DNA of 64,000 bases from Agrobacterium tumefaciens (GCF_009649785.1 NZ_WJOK01000013.1:62001-126000); one strand, 5' to 3'. Counted from the first letter of the stretch, positions 9,267 through 17,566 are shown. Program-made: numbers and translations. The notes: a model not told the origin generated them from the sequence alone.

Positions 9267-10034
9267 ATGAAAAGACTGGTGACGAAAAGACTGATTAGCT
9301 TGCTGCTGCCATTGCTTTTGCCGTTTTCGGCTAAGGCGGGCGGACAGGTGGATTTCTGCAAAACCATGGAGCATGCGGGCGGACGTTACATCGTCTGCAG
9401 TTTCGATCCGGCGAAAAGCATGATCCGGATTTACGACCGCGATCATGTCTCGGGTGAGGGATATCGCTCCTTCTCCGATCTCTCCTCCGCCCTGTGGCGG
9501 CAGCACATGTTCAGCGTCTTCGCCATGAATGGCGGCATGTATCATTCCGACTATTCTCCCGTTGGCCTCTTTGTCGAAAACGGCGTCGAACGTTCGCCGA
9601 TTATTACCGGCGGCGGGTGGGGCAATTTCCATCTTCTGCCGAACGGCGTGTTTTATCTGAAGGGTGCAATGGCGGGCGTTCTGGAAACGCAGGCCTATGT
9701 CTCTGCCGGCTTGAAGCCGGATTTTGCCACCCAGTCCGGCCCGATGCTGGTGATCGATGGAAAGCTGCATCCGCGATTTCTGCCCGATAGCGACAGCCTG
9801 AAACGCCGCAACGGCGTCGGCGTGTCGCGCGACGGCATGGTGCATTTCGCGATTTCGGAAAACACCGTGCGTTTTTACGACTTCGCGACGTTGTTCAGGG
9901 ATGCGCTGGATGCGCCAAACGCGCTGTATCTCGACGGGACGATTTCCAGTGTCGACATTCCCGCGATGAAAAGGCGCGATTCCCTGTTTGCCATGGGGCC
10001 GATTATCGCTGTCGTCGACAGGGTGCCTGACTAA
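9267..10034 (+). CDS. Exported phosphodiester glycosidase (NAGPA/DUF2233) domain protein
   Basis: A 255-aa protein with a cleavable-looking signal peptide (LLLPLLLPFSAKAGG) followed by a phosphodiester glycosidase (PF09992, formerly DUF2233) domain. Family motifs seen are FAMNGGMYH, SPVGLFVENG, FATQSGPMLVIDGKLHP, RNGVGVSRDG and NALYLDGTIS. The family includes the enzyme that uncovers mannose-6-phosphate in animals and bacterial enzymes that split phosphodiester-linked sugars, so a role on wall or capsule polymers in the periplasm is plausible. It ends two bases before the convergent gene at 10036. Confidence 0.85.
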   Translation: MKRLVTKRLISLLLPLLLPFSAKAGGQVDFCKTMEHAGGRYIVCSFDPAKSMIRIYDRDHVSGEGYRSFSDLSSALWRQHMFSVFAMNGGMYHSDYSPVGLFVENGVERSPIITGGGWGNFHLLPNGVFYLKGAMAGVLETQAYVSAGLKPDFATQSGPMLVIDGKLHPRFLPDSDSLKRRNGVGVSRDGMVHFAISENTVRFYDFATLFRDALDAPNALYLDGTISSVDIPAMKRRDSLFAMGPIIAVVDRVPD

Positions 10035-10035
10035 G

Positions 10036-10386
10036 TCAGATCGGTGCCTTGGGGTAGGCTTTTTCGAGGCCTGCCGATGCCGTCAGTCCCTTGCGGAAGG
10101 CCAGATAGGCAGGATGCTGGCTGGCCTTGGCCGCTTCCGTGATGCGTATCTGCAGGCGGGCAGGGGCGTTACAGCCCAGCCATTCGCCTGATGTCTCCAG
10201 TTTCAGACTGTTGAGGAAGCGGGCATTGGCCTGTTGATCGAGATAGAGATTGAGGCCGGCCAGCAGGTTTTCATCCTGCAACACGTTTTCCATCAAAAGC
10301 AGCACCCACGCCTTGTCCTCGCTTGCAAGCGAGGCAAGTTTCGATGCGACCGTCTCGCGGTCCGGAAAAGATGATGCCTGCTGCAT
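10036..10386 (-). CDS. Conserved hypothetical protein
   Basis: A 116-aa soluble protein that I do not recognise. It has no signal peptide or membrane segment and appears mostly helical (ETVASKLASLASEDKAWVLL, NLLAGLNLYLDQQANARFL). It is convergent with, and nearly abuts, the phosphodiester glycosidase gene. The ATG has no clear ribosome binding site, so the start, and to a lesser degree the gene, is uncertain. Confidence 0.5.
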   Translation of the reverse strand: MQQASSFPDRETVASKLASLASEDKAWVLLLMENVLQDENLLAGLNLYLDQQANARFLNSLKLETSGEWLGCNAPARLQIRITEAAKASQHPAYLAFRKGLTASAGLEKAYPKAPI

Positions 10387-10762
10387 GTAATGACGAATCC
10401 CGTTGCCGTTTTCTGTCGATAAGGCAGAGCCGAAAGGCTTTCAAGGCACAACAGTCCGGACACTGAAATTCAACTCTGGAATGCCGATTGCCGCTGGCTT
10501 CAACAGGTGTTTGTGCGAAACCTTCATAAACCAGTTACACTTTGGTTCAAATTGAGGCGAACGGCAAAAATGGGTAACCCGAAAGCGCCGATCTAAAGCC
10601 TTGTTTTTTCACACACCTATGCAACTGACGAATGGCAGCCCGTCAAAAACGCCTTCATTTAGCCGCTTTTTGCATTTGCGTTCTGCGCCGGATTTTAATA
10701 AATGCTTCCCCCAACGGGCCCGGTCTTGAAGATCGCCCGGAGAGTGAATAGCTGGAGTAATC
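10387..10762. other. 376-bp intergenic region without a recognised gene
   Basis: It separates the hypothetical gene at 10036 (minus) from a 33-aa membrane peptide at 10763 (plus). It must contain both start regions. I see no strong hairpin, repeat or RNA gene; the stretch 10590-10710 is AT-rich and could hold the promoter for the peptide. Confidence 0.5.
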
Positions 10763-10864
10763 ATGGAAGAAACCGCTCAGAAATCCTGTTGGGCCGTCAC
10801 CTTGCGCGCGCTTGCAGGCTTTGCCGCATTTCTCGCATTGACGTACATTTTTGGCAGCCCATAA
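10763..10864 (+). CDS. 33-aa single-pass membrane peptide
   Basis: A very short frame with a good ribosome binding site (GGAGTAATC before ATG). The polar start MEETAQKSCWAV is followed by one hydrophobic helix LRALAGFAAFLALTYIF and a three-residue tail. An intrinsic terminator at 10897-10935 follows at once, so it looks like a complete monocistronic transcript. I know no family for it. The combination of ribosome binding site, transmembrane pattern and terminator supports a real gene. Confidence 0.6.
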   Translation: MEETAQKSCWAVTLRALAGFAAFLALTYIFGSP

Positions 10865-10894
10865 GCACTTCTCATGAATGACGGGTTTTGAAAC

Positions 10895-10935
10895 GGCGCG
10901 GTTTCCTCTGGAAACCGTGCTGTTTTCGTTTCTGC
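10895..10935 (+). terminator. Intrinsic terminator after the 33-aa peptide gene
   Basis: GCGCGGTTTC pairs with GAAACCGTGC (one G-U pair) around CTCTG and is followed by TGTTTTCGTTTC. Confidence 0.7.
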
Positions 10936-11041
10936 GGCCTGTATGTCGCAGCTGCAAAAGCCGGTGCCGCTCTTTTGTGGCGATCCGTCGCGGCTTTGGA
11001 TATGATGGCGGTGGAATCCATTCTTATTCAAGGTAAGCCTC

Positions 11042-12445
11042 ATGTTTCTTTCGGTCTTCGACGTCTTCAAGATCGGTATCGGTCCTTCCAGCTCGCATAC
11101 GATGGGGCCGATGACGGCGGCGAACCGCTTTCTTGCGCTTATCCTCGGTGATGAATGGCCGCGTCCGGCGGGTGCTTCCGTGTCGCGCCTGAAGGTCAGC
11201 CTGCACGGTTCGCTTGCTTTTACCGGCATTGGCCACGGCACCGGCCGTGCGGTCATCCTCGGCCTGACGGGCGAGCGGCCGGATCTCGTCGACCCCGACG
11301 CCATGGACCCGATCATCGAAAAGGTTGAAAAGGCCGGTACCGTGTCGCCACCCGGCCACCCCTCCTATGAGTTCAACCCAGCCGAGGATCTGGTCTTCGA
11401 CAAGAAGAACCCGCTGCCCGGCCATGCCAACGGCATGACCTTTTCCGCCTTCGACAATCAGGGCAGGCTGCTTCTCAAGCGCATCTATTATTCCGTCGGC
11501 GGCGGTTTCGTCGTGACCGATACGGAACTGGAGGCGATCAAGCAGCGCGGCAAGACCATCGATAATGGTCCGCGTGTGCCTTATCCGTTCGCCACGGCGC
11601 GGGAAATGCTTGAGATGGCGGGCCGCTCCGGCCGCACCATCGCCCAGATGAAGCGCGCAAACGAAGAAACGGTAATCTCCCGCGACGAGCTGAACGAGCG
11701 CCTCGACCAGATATGGGAGGCGATGAACGGCTGCATCGAGCGCGGGCTGAAGGTGGACGGCATCATGCCCGGTGGCCTGAAGGTGCGCCGTCGTGCCCGC
11801 TCCATCTACGAGAAGCTAAATGAGGAATGGCGCAGCAACCGGCTCAATCCTGTCATGGCGAATGACTGGTTGAGCGTCTATGCCATGGCCGTGAACGAGG
11901 AAAATGCTGCGGGCGGGCGCGTGGTGACAGCGCCGACCAACGGTGCTGCGGGCGTCGTTCCGGCCACGGTCCGGTATTTCCGGCATTTCCACGAGGATGC
12001 GACCGTTGACGATGTTCGCGATTTCCTGCTGACGGCGGCCGCAATCGGCGGCATCATCAAGCATAATGCATCTATTTCAGGTGCCGAGGTCGGCTGTCAG
12101 GGCGAGGTTGGGTCCGCTGCCGCCATGGCGGCCGCAGGCCTTGCCGCCGTCATGGGCGGTTCGCCAGAACAGGTGGAGAATGCCGCCGAAATCGCGCTCG
12201 AGCATCACCTCGGCATGACCTGCGACCCGATCGCCGGTCTGGTGCAGGTGCCCTGCATCGAGCGCAATGCGCTGGGTGCGGTGAAGGCGGTAACGGCGGC
12301 TTCCCTGGCGTTGAAGGGTGACGGCCAGCATTTCGTGCCGCTCGATGCCTGTATCGAAACCATGCGCCAGACCGGCAACGACATGAGCGACAAGTACAAG
12401 GAAACTTCCACCGGCGGTCTTGCCGTCAACGTTGTGGAATGCTGA
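11042..12445 (+). CDS. sdaA: L-serine ammonia-lyase (L-serine dehydratase), Fe-S type
   Basis: It deaminates L-serine to pyruvate and ammonia. The 467-aa single chain has an N-terminal beta domain (about 1-160, with [11 protein letters not shown]) and a C-terminal alpha domain (about 190-460). The [4Fe-4S] ligand cysteines are visible in GCQGEVG, in [18 protein letters not shown], and the C-terminal Cys of VVEC that acts as a tail ligand in the family. The start follows AAGGTAAGCCTC. It stands alone between two small genes, so no pathway partner is adjacent. Confidence 0.96.
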   Translation: MFLSVFDVFKIGIGPSSSHTMGPMTAANRFLALILGDEWPRPAGASVSRLKVSLHGSLAFTGIGHGTGRAVILGLTGERPDLVDPDAMDPIIEKVEKAGTVSPPGHPSYEFNPAEDLVFDKKNPLPGHANGMTFSAFDNQGRLLLKRIYYSVGGGFVVTDTELEAIKQRGKTIDNGPRVPYPFATAREMLEMAGRSGRTIAQMKRANEETVISRDELNERLDQIWEAMNGCIERGLKVDGIMPGGLKVRRRARSIYEKLNEEWRSNRLNPVMANDWLSVYAMAVNEENAAGGRVVTAPTNGAAGVVPATVRYFRHFHEDATVDDVRDFLLTAAAIGGIIKHNASISGAEVGCQGEVGSAAAMAAAGLAAVMGGSPEQVENAAEIALEHHLGMTCDPIAGLVQVPCIERNALGAVKAVTAASLALKGDGQHFVPLDACIETMRQTGNDMSDKYKETSTGGLAVNVVEC

Positions 12446-12510
12446 GCGGGCAGGGCGTCAGGCATGGTCCACATGCTTGACGCCCGACGCAAAAAGGCAT
12501 TGATAAGCAC

Positions 12511-12948
12511 ATGCCTCTACATCTTATAAAACTTTGCGTCGGCGCGGATTCACTCCAGGATTTGAGAGACTGGGTCGCGCATCGCTCGCTGACCGCGATC
12601 GCCGCTGGCCTTGAGCCGCACAGCGTCCACACCACGCGGATGATCCCGAAACGGCTTGAAGAATTGCTGGAAGGCGGTTCGCTCTATTGGGTCATCAAGG
12701 GCCAGGTGCAGGCACGGCAGAAACTTCTCGACATACGTTCCTTCAAGGGCGACGACGGGATTACCCGCTGCGATCTCATTCTCGGCCCCGAGGTGATCGA
12801 GACGTCGCCTGCGCCGAAGCGGCCGTTTCAGGGCTGGCGCTACCTCAAGGACAACGATGCCCCACGCGATCTCGGCGGCGGTGATTTCGGCGGCGAGGAG
12901 ATGCCCTCCGACCTCAAGCGGGAACTAGCCGAGCTAGGCCTGCTCTAA
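12511..12948 (+). CDS. DUF1489 family protein
   Basis: A 145-aa soluble protein with the DUF1489 pattern: LIKLCVGADSLQDLRDWV near the start, HTTRMIPKRLEELLEGGSLYWVIKG in the middle and RPFQGWRYLKDNDAPRDL near the end. The family is widespread in alphaproteobacteria; its function is not known to me. It is 65 bp downstream of sdaA on the same strand without an obvious terminator between them, so cotranscription is possible. Confidence 0.88.
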   Translation: MPLHLIKLCVGADSLQDLRDWVAHRSLTAIAAGLEPHSVHTTRMIPKRLEELLEGGSLYWVIKGQVQARQKLLDIRSFKGDDGITRCDLILGPEVIETSPAPKRPFQGWRYLKDNDAPRDLGGGDFGGEEMPSDLKRELAELGLL

Positions 12949-12971
12949 TCGTCAATGGATGTGATTGAAAT

Positions 12972-13006
12972 GAAAAAGCCTGCTTCCTTGCGGAGCCGGC
13001 TTTATC
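12972..13006 (-). terminator. Imperfect bidirectional terminator between DUF1489 and protease genes
   Basis: AAGCC/GGCTT closes a stem that continues with GC and TCC/GGA pairs around a TTGC loop. On the minus strand it is followed by TTTTTCATTT and on the plus strand by TTTATCATTT, so it can serve both convergent genes. Confidence 0.6.
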
Positions 13007-13043
13007 ATTTGGGGAGACGGTATTTGCGTGGGTTTGGATGGCT

Positions 13044-13652
13044 TCAGTTGATGCCGCCAACCGCAGTGGTGGCGCGGCCATCCTGTATTTTCACCCAGCG
13101 TCCGGGATTGGCGGTGTCCTGACGCTTCAGGTAGGTATATTCGGTCTCCGACCAGTTCATGACCTTGTTGCGCATGTTGTCGAGGACGAAATCACCGCGA
13201 TCGGTGCGAACGGTTAGAACTGCATGGCCTTCGCCATTCGGCTGCAGAACAACCGTGATCAGCAGGTTGTTGGCGGAGAAGCCCTTGTTCATCAGCATTT
13301 TGCGCTTCAGAAGCACGAAATCTTCGCAATCGCCGACCGTGGTGGGGTAGGCCCAGCGCTCTTCGACGCCGTAGATTTCCATGTCGGTCATCGGCGTGAT
13401 CGTGGTGTTGGCGGTATAGTTGACGTCCAGCATCGTCTTCCAGCGCTCTTCGGTCAGTTTCATCGGGCCGTTGTCCAGCGATGTCGGCTGGCATTCGCTC
13501 TGATAGGTCTGGCAGAACTCGTAGTGGCCGATCGGCGGGTTGGCCTTGCCAATCACGCGCATGGCGGCGGATGGCGAAGCGCTGGCCTGATGGGCGATGG
13601 CGCTGACGATGAATGCGATCAGAAAGAAACCGAAACGGTTGTTTTTGTTCAT
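13044..13652 (-). CDS. Periplasmic transglutaminase-like cysteine peptidase (BTLCP)
   Basis: A 202-aa exported protein with a signal peptide (FGFFLIAFIVSAIAHQASAS). The bacterial transglutaminase-like cysteine proteinase (PF06035) triad is visible: Cys109 in TVGDCEDFVLLK, His143 in GEGHAVLTV and Asp158 in FVLDNM. In other bacteria (LapG type) such proteases cleave surface adhesins under c-di-GMP control; this short rhizobial form has no LapD beside it, so that role is not shown. The ribosome binding site lies inside a hairpin (see 13657-13679). Confidence 0.9.
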   Translation of the reverse strand: MNKNNRFGFFLIAFIVSAIAHQASASPSAAMRVIGKANPPIGHYEFCQTYQSECQPTSLDNGPMKLTEERWKTMLDVNYTANTTITPMTDMEIYGVEERWAYPTTVGDCEDFVLLKRKMLMNKGFSANNLLITVVLQPNGEGHAVLTVRTDRGDFVLDNMRNKVMNWSETEYTYLKRQDTANPGRWVKIQDGRATTAVGGIN

Positions 13653-13656
13653 TGCT

Positions 13657-13679
13657 TGTCTCCCCGTGTTGAGGAGACA
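13657..13679 (-). promoter_or_regulatory. Hairpin enclosing the ribosome binding site of the BTLCP gene
   Basis: In the minus-strand RNA a perfect 7-bp stem UGUCUCC/GGAGACA closes a 9-base loop. The 3' arm contains GGAG of the only Shine-Dalgarno sequence (GGGGAGACAAGCA before AUG), four bases from the stem end to the start codon. Confidence 0.7.
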
Positions 13680-13977
13680 CTCGCATGTATATTTTGACCC
13701 CGCGGAAAGATGCGCGTGTCAATTTGAGCTTATATTTCAGCAAATTAGCGCTTGTTTTGAACTGTATTCGAGTTAGTTTTTACGCGTTTTTGAAGCAAAT
13801 TTTATTACAATTTTACGCATCTCGACCTTAAGTTTTTGGTAGCCATTTAGGCCGCTGTATTGAAAGCGATTTTCGCCACAGAGATATTTTTGCGATGCTG
13901 GGTAGTCAGGCCGCGGAGCGTATCGAAGACGCGCATTTCCCGTTTTGGGATTGGTGTTTCAAGTCGGGACAGGGCAA

Positions 13978-14032
13978 AAAGGCAGCGAAAAAAACTTCAA
14001 GAAAACTGTTTTTTTCTTGGAAAAAATGCCTG
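13978..14032. other. Structured non-coding block, possible small RNA or terminator
   Basis: AAGGCA (13979-) and TGCCT (about 14027) frame a second inverted repeat TTC-AAGAAAA / TTTTCTT-GGAA around CTGTTT, with runs of A and T on both sides. It is not next to any gene end, which is unusual for a terminator. Confidence 0.4.
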
Positions 14033-14212
14033 GAGCGGGATTTTCCAGTGCGGTTTTGCGCAAGAACTAACGCGAAATGGAGTGCGCCGGGCACTCTGAC
14101 CGGATAGCACGGAAGTCAGCTTCAACGGAATCCACAATGCGGGAAAGCAGTATTTTAAACTGTCAGCGCAAATGCACGAGCGGCATTTTTGTAGACGAAA
14201 GCAGTCTGCTCC

Positions 14213-14335
14213 CATCATTCCGGCCTTGAGCCGGAATCGGATCGATGTGCGCCTGCGTGGCGGGAAAAGCTCTTTAGGCGCAGAGACCTGTGCTGGCTGT
14301 ATTTCGGCTCACGGCCGGAGCGCCTGAAAGCGATA
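14213..14335. repeat. Intergenic mosaic repeat, family B copy 2
   Basis: Contains TTCCGGCCTTGAGCCGGAA and, further on, GGCGCAGAGACC-TG-TGCTGGCTG and a degenerate GGCTCACGGCCGGAG. The GCAGAGACC...GGCTGGCT and CCGGAA modules are shared with 31838-31930. Confidence 0.6.
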
Positions 14336-14407
14336 GCCGTGACAAGATCTGGCGAATGCCGCACTTGCCGCACGGACATACCGCTCCATGGTATTACGGG
14401 AAATGAC

Positions 14408-15025
14408 CTAGAGAAATTCGATCAGGGCGTCGGGCGACTGGACCCGGTCGAATTCGACCGCAACGCCTTCCATGAAGTGGCGTACGATCTTGCCGCTCAT
14501 GTTCTTGCCAAGCTGGACCCTGGTGCCGAGTGGAGGCCGGTTTTCGATCTCGATGGCTGCGCCCGACAAGGAAAGGTCGATCAGCCGGCAGGCGAGAAGC
14601 ACGCCGTCTTCCAGCATCAGATGTGCCCGGGTATTGCGTGGTGTCAGGCGGTCGTGGCGGCGGTCTTCCGGCAGGCCGAGCAGCTGGCGCTTGGCGATCC
14701 ATGCGAGCTGGGCGGCCAGCTTTTCCCGCTTGCGTTCGGGCGCATTGATGGCAATGACGAAGCCTGACGCGGTAAGCGCCGTAACCGTTCCTTCGATGCG
14801 ACCGATATGCTGCAGATAGGAGATGACGCGATCACCGTTGCGCGCAATGCCCGAGCAGGCGAACAGCGCTCTTTCGGCGGTCATCTCGGTTGCGGTGCAA
14901 TCATATTCCTGGTGATCGGGCAACATGAGGCGGCCGGTGAAGGACACACGGACGGGATCGTCGAAGTGAACCTCTTCAACCGGACGCAGGGTTTGGGCAG
15001 TGTTGACCGAACGTGATGAGAACAT
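14408..15025 (-). CDS. PilZ-domain protein
   Basis: A 205-aa soluble protein. The C-terminal PilZ domain (about residues 120-205) has the c-di-GMP binding signatures RRHDRLTPR and DLSLSGA, so binding to c-di-GMP is likely. The N-terminal half (DDPVRVSFTGRLMLPDHQEY, FACSGIARNGDRVISYL, GRIEGTV) has the look of a second, degenerate PilZ/YcgR-like barrel. The gene directly upstream on the same strand encodes a PAS_5 protein. Three palindromes lie in the 183-bp gap upstream (see findings). Confidence 0.88.
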   Translation of the reverse strand: MFSSRSVNTAQTLRPVEEVHFDDPVRVSFTGRLMLPDHQEYDCTATEMTAERALFACSGIARNGDRVISYLQHIGRIEGTVTALTASGFVIAINAPERKREKLAAQLAWIAKRQLLGLPEDRRHDRLTPRNTRAHLMLEDGVLLACRLIDLSLSGAAIEIENRPPLGTRVQLGKNMSGKIVRHFMEGVAVEFDRVQSPDALIEFL

Positions 15026-15072
15026 GGCAGCGCAATTGTAACCAGTGATGATGACAAATCTCTACGCCGCCC

Positions 15073-15099
15073 GGGTTAACAGACTGTATTGTTTAACCC
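15073..15099. promoter_or_regulatory. Inverted repeat GGGTTAA-N13-TTAACCC upstream of the PilZ gene
   Basis: Seven perfectly paired bases on each side, ending 48 bp from the PilZ start codon. It could be an operator or a leader hairpin. Confidence 0.45.
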
Positions 15100-15141
15100 T
15101 TACAATTTTTGCAATCGTCAAAATCGTTACAGCTTTGACGT

Positions 15142-15155
15142 ATTTCGTACGAAAT
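15142..15155. promoter_or_regulatory. Perfect 14-bp palindrome ATTTCGTACGAAAT
   Basis: It lies 117 bp upstream of the PilZ start codon, between that gene and the end of the PAS_5 gene, in a position suited to a dimeric repressor or activator. Confidence 0.5.
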
Positions 15156-15208
15156 TCCGGCGCGATCATACGCGATCCACCCTCACCATGCGGGGTGGGA
15201 TGCGGCAG

Positions 15209-15766
15209 TCAGCGGGTTACCGCATGCGGCATGACAGCGGTTCGCGCATTCGTAGAATACGTTGTCGGCGCGATATCCATGCGTAGCAGGCGGCTGCTTT
15301 TCATGACGAGGCAACTGATCGGTGCTGCGAATTCGTGACGGGGCCGTTCCGGCAGCAGCGCTCCGAGCAATCTCGGGGCTGTGTCATTATCCGAACTTAG
15401 TGGCAAGAGCAGCATTTCGAAAGCAAGCGGCGCCGCGCCATGGTCGTCCTCCGCTTCGATATCGAACACCACGGGCAATTGATGTTGCAGGATGCCGCGT
15501 GCGACACGGCAGGGGAAGGTGGCACTTGCCGCTGGCCACAGATCCGAGAACGGGCTGTCGCGCAATTCCCGGCCGAACAGGTCGCACAGGTGCGTGCCTG
15601 CAAGGCGGAAGAATGGCGTTCTTTCTCCCTTGTCCGTCAGGATAAAGAGGTCGCCGAGATGATGTTTCAGCTTTGCGGGATCGAAGTCTTCTCGGCGGGG
15701 CGCAGGTTTATTGCCGCGCAGCGTGTCCCAATAGGCATATATCTCCAGTCCGGCCATGCTCTTCAT
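15209..15766 (-). CDS. PAS_5-domain protein
   Basis: A 185-aa protein of the alphaproteobacterial PAS_5 family (PF07310): AYWDTLRGNKPAPRREDFDP, KLKHHLGDLFIL, FFRLAGTHLCDLFGREL and a basic C-terminal tail. Such proteins are single-domain sensors without output domain. The ATG at 15766 has GGAG nine bases upstream, which favours it over the more distal in-frame ATG codons at 15781 and 15895. The next gene downstream on the same strand is the PilZ protein. A perfect TTTGTTAA-GG-TTAACAAA palindrome lies 88 bp upstream. Confidence 0.85.
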   Translation of the reverse strand: MKSMAGLEIYAYWDTLRGNKPAPRREDFDPAKLKHHLGDLFILTDKGERTPFFRLAGTHLCDLFGRELRDSPFSDLWPAASATFPCRVARGILQHQLPVVFDIEAEDDHGAAPLAFEMLLLPLSSDNDTAPRLLGALLPERPRHEFAAPISCLVMKSSRLLRMDIAPTTYSTNARTAVMPHAVTR

Positions 15767-16125
15767 AGCATCGTTCTCCATGTTCGTTTTTGGGACATCA
15801 TGTCCATCCGAACGTCTGATACTTGTGGTGTAGCGAATTTCATGCCAACCGATTTTGTTAAGGTTAACAAATGGTTGAGATTGCGCGGCGACCAAGGTCG
15901 TGGCATCGCTGCGGCCATGTCGGGGACATGCTCCCAGTCAGCACAATTGATGCTTTCGCCCGTAACTTTACGGCGGGCGCGCAGGCCGGACTGCCCCTGG
16001 GTACAGGCGCTTGAACCGATTGCGGTTTTTGCGTCGTGGCTCGAAAGGCAGGACGGCTTTTTTTTCGCCTGGGCTTCCTATATTGCTCGGGGGACGCAAA
16101 TTTCCACAAAAACAGGGATGGAATC
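15767..16125. other. Divergent PAS_5/rhomboid intergenic region
   Basis: 359 bases between divergent genes. The only clear element is the palindrome at 15854-15871. No gene or RNA is recognised in the remainder. Confidence 0.55.
15854..15871. promoter_or_regulatory. Perfect operator-like palindrome TTTGTTAA-GG-TTAACAAA
   Basis: An 8+2+8 perfect inverted repeat 88 bp upstream of the PAS_5 start. The TTAAC half-site recurs in the repeat upstream of the PilZ gene at 15073-15099. Confidence 0.55.
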
Positions 16126-16899
16126 ATGTCCAACGGCGACGGCGAACAGCCGCCGGTTTCGGAAAGTCAGGAACTGAAAGAGGACGCACATAATCCCGTC
16201 TTCAACCTGCCGCCGCTTCTGGTCGGCATATTGGCGGCGCTGCTCTTGGCCTTCGTGGTTCCGGCCTATCTTCTTTCGGAGGATGGCAACGGCTGGTTCA
16301 TCTTCACCTTCGGCTTCATTCCGCTGCGTTACGCGGTGCCATTATCCCAGCAGGGGCTGGAATGGCTCTGGACGCCAGTGACATATTCTTTTTTGCACGG
16401 CGGCATCGAGCATATTCTTTTTAACGGATTGTGGTTGATGGCCTTTGGCGCGCCGGTTCTGCGCCGGATCGGAACGCTTCGCTTCGTGCTGTTATGGTGC
16501 ATATCCGCCGCCGTTTCAGCTTTTGGCCACGCGGCGCTGAACTGGGGCGATGTGACGGTTCTGATCGGAGCATCTGGTGTCGTTTCGGCCCTGATGGGAG
16601 CCGCATGCCGTTTCGCTTTCCCGTCGCGCGGCGGCTACAGCGCCTCTTTCGGCCATCTGATGCCGAGGCAGAGCATTGTCGCGGCGCTTTCGAACAGGAC
16701 CGTGCTGATCTTCACGCTGATGTGGCTTTTCGGCAATGTCCTGATCGCGGTCGGCGTGCCGCTGTTTGGCGATGTCGGCGGCGAAGTCGCCTGGGATGCC
16801 CATGTCTTCGGCTTTCTGCTCGGCTTCCTGTTCTTCGGCCTGTTTGATCGCCCGATCCGCGGGAACCTTTCCAGTGGAAGTGTGGAACACCCGCTCTAG
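16126..16899 (+). CDS. Rhomboid-family intramembrane serine protease
   Basis: A 257-aa membrane protein with six or more hydrophobic segments. Catalytic Ser150 is in GASGVVSALMG and catalytic His226 in WDAHVFGFLLG; the HGGIEHILFNG segment supplies the conserved His-Asn of the second helix. A polar N-terminus of about 28 residues precedes the first helix. The start at 16126 has GGGATGGAATC upstream. The substrate is unknown. Confidence 0.92.
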   Translation: MSNGDGEQPPVSESQELKEDAHNPVFNLPPLLVGILAALLLAFVVPAYLLSEDGNGWFIFTFGFIPLRYAVPLSQQGLEWLWTPVTYSFLHGGIEHILFNGLWLMAFGAPVLRRIGTLRFVLLWCISAAVSAFGHAALNWGDVTVLIGASGVVSALMGAACRFAFPSRGGYSASFGHLMPRQSIVAALSNRTVLIFTLMWLFGNVLIAVGVPLFGDVGGEVAWDAHVFGFLLGFLFFGLFDRPIRGNLSSGSVEHPL

Positions 16900-17053
16900 G
16901 GCGATCACGCTCCTTGTCGGCCGTGGCGCAAATTTGCTTGTGCAGGTCCCATCCGGGATTGCATTCGCATAGGCCTCAGCGCACCATGTTCCATGATTTG
17001 CAACCGCGGAGAGACTTCGCCGCGTTGCAGATTGCTGACAGGAGGAGGAAGGC

Positions 17054-17488
17054 ATGGCAACATTCGTAAAAGATCTTCTCGACCGCAAGGGCCGGAATGT
17101 CGTGACTGTGGGACCGAGCGTAAGCATCGGCGAGGCGGCAGCAACGCTGAATGCGCACAAGATCGGCGCACTCGTCGTGACCGATGCCGACGGCGTTGTT
17201 CTCGGTATTTTCACGGAACGCGATCTGGTGAAGGTCGTGGCAGGCGAGGGCGCTGCCTCCCTTCTGCAATCCGTTTCGGTGGCCATGACGAAGAACGTCA
17301 TCCGCTGTCATCACAATTCCACCACCGACGAATTGATGGAAATCATGACCGGAGGGCGGTTCCGCCATATTCCGGTTGAGGACGACGGTCGTCTGGCCGG
17401 CATCATCTCCATCGGTGACGTGGTAAAGGCGCGGATCGGCGAGATCGAGGCGGAAGCCGAACATATCAAGGCCTATATCGCCGGATGA
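17054..17488 (+). CDS. CBS-domain pair protein
   Basis: A 144-aa protein made of two CBS repeats (about residues 8-65 and 75-135; GALVVTDADGVVLGIFTERDLVKV and FRHIPVEDDGRLAGIISIGDVVKA). CBS pairs bind adenosine nucleotides and act as energy sensors. It is a stand-alone module with no catalytic domain. A strong GGAGGAGGAAGGC precedes the ATG. The partner is not evident from its neighbours. Confidence 0.92.
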   Translation: MATFVKDLLDRKGRNVVTVGPSVSIGEAAATLNAHKIGALVVTDADGVVLGIFTERDLVKVVAGEGAASLLQSVSVAMTKNVIRCHHNSTTDELMEIMTGGRFRHIPVEDDGRLAGIISIGDVVKARIGEIEAEAEHIKAYIAG

Positions 17489-17533
17489 GGTTTCGTTTCC
17501 GGCGCGTCCGCAATAGTCATTTCGAAACGACTC

Positions 17534-17566
17534 CGTCATTCCTGTGACACGCGCAGGAATGACGGA
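17534..17566. repeat. Short palindromic repeat, family C copy 1
   Basis: CCGTCATTCCTG-TGACACG-CGCAGGAATGACGG forms a near-perfect stem. A degenerate second copy is at 53980-54014. Confidence 0.7.

Larger units (their letters stand above)
13653..14407. other. 755-bp non-coding region between protease and PilZ genes
   Basis: No reading frame here has a ribosome binding site plus plausible composition. The first 200 bases are AT-rich (promoter side of the protease). At 13978-14032 there is a structured block (see separate entry). The last part, 14213-14335, is a family B mosaic repeat with the palindrome TTCCGGCCTTGAGCCGGAA. Confidence 0.7.

Noticed and set aside
13860-14107. Short frames on both strands in the region after the protease gene
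   Set aside because: Low-complexity Lys/Phe or Ser/Arg composition, no ribosome binding sites, and overlap with a structured block.
13044-15025. LapD/LapG adhesin-release system formed by the protease and the PilZ gene
   Set aside because: The genes are 755 bp apart, no LapD-type receptor is present, and the protease is of the short rhizobial type; the link is not supported.
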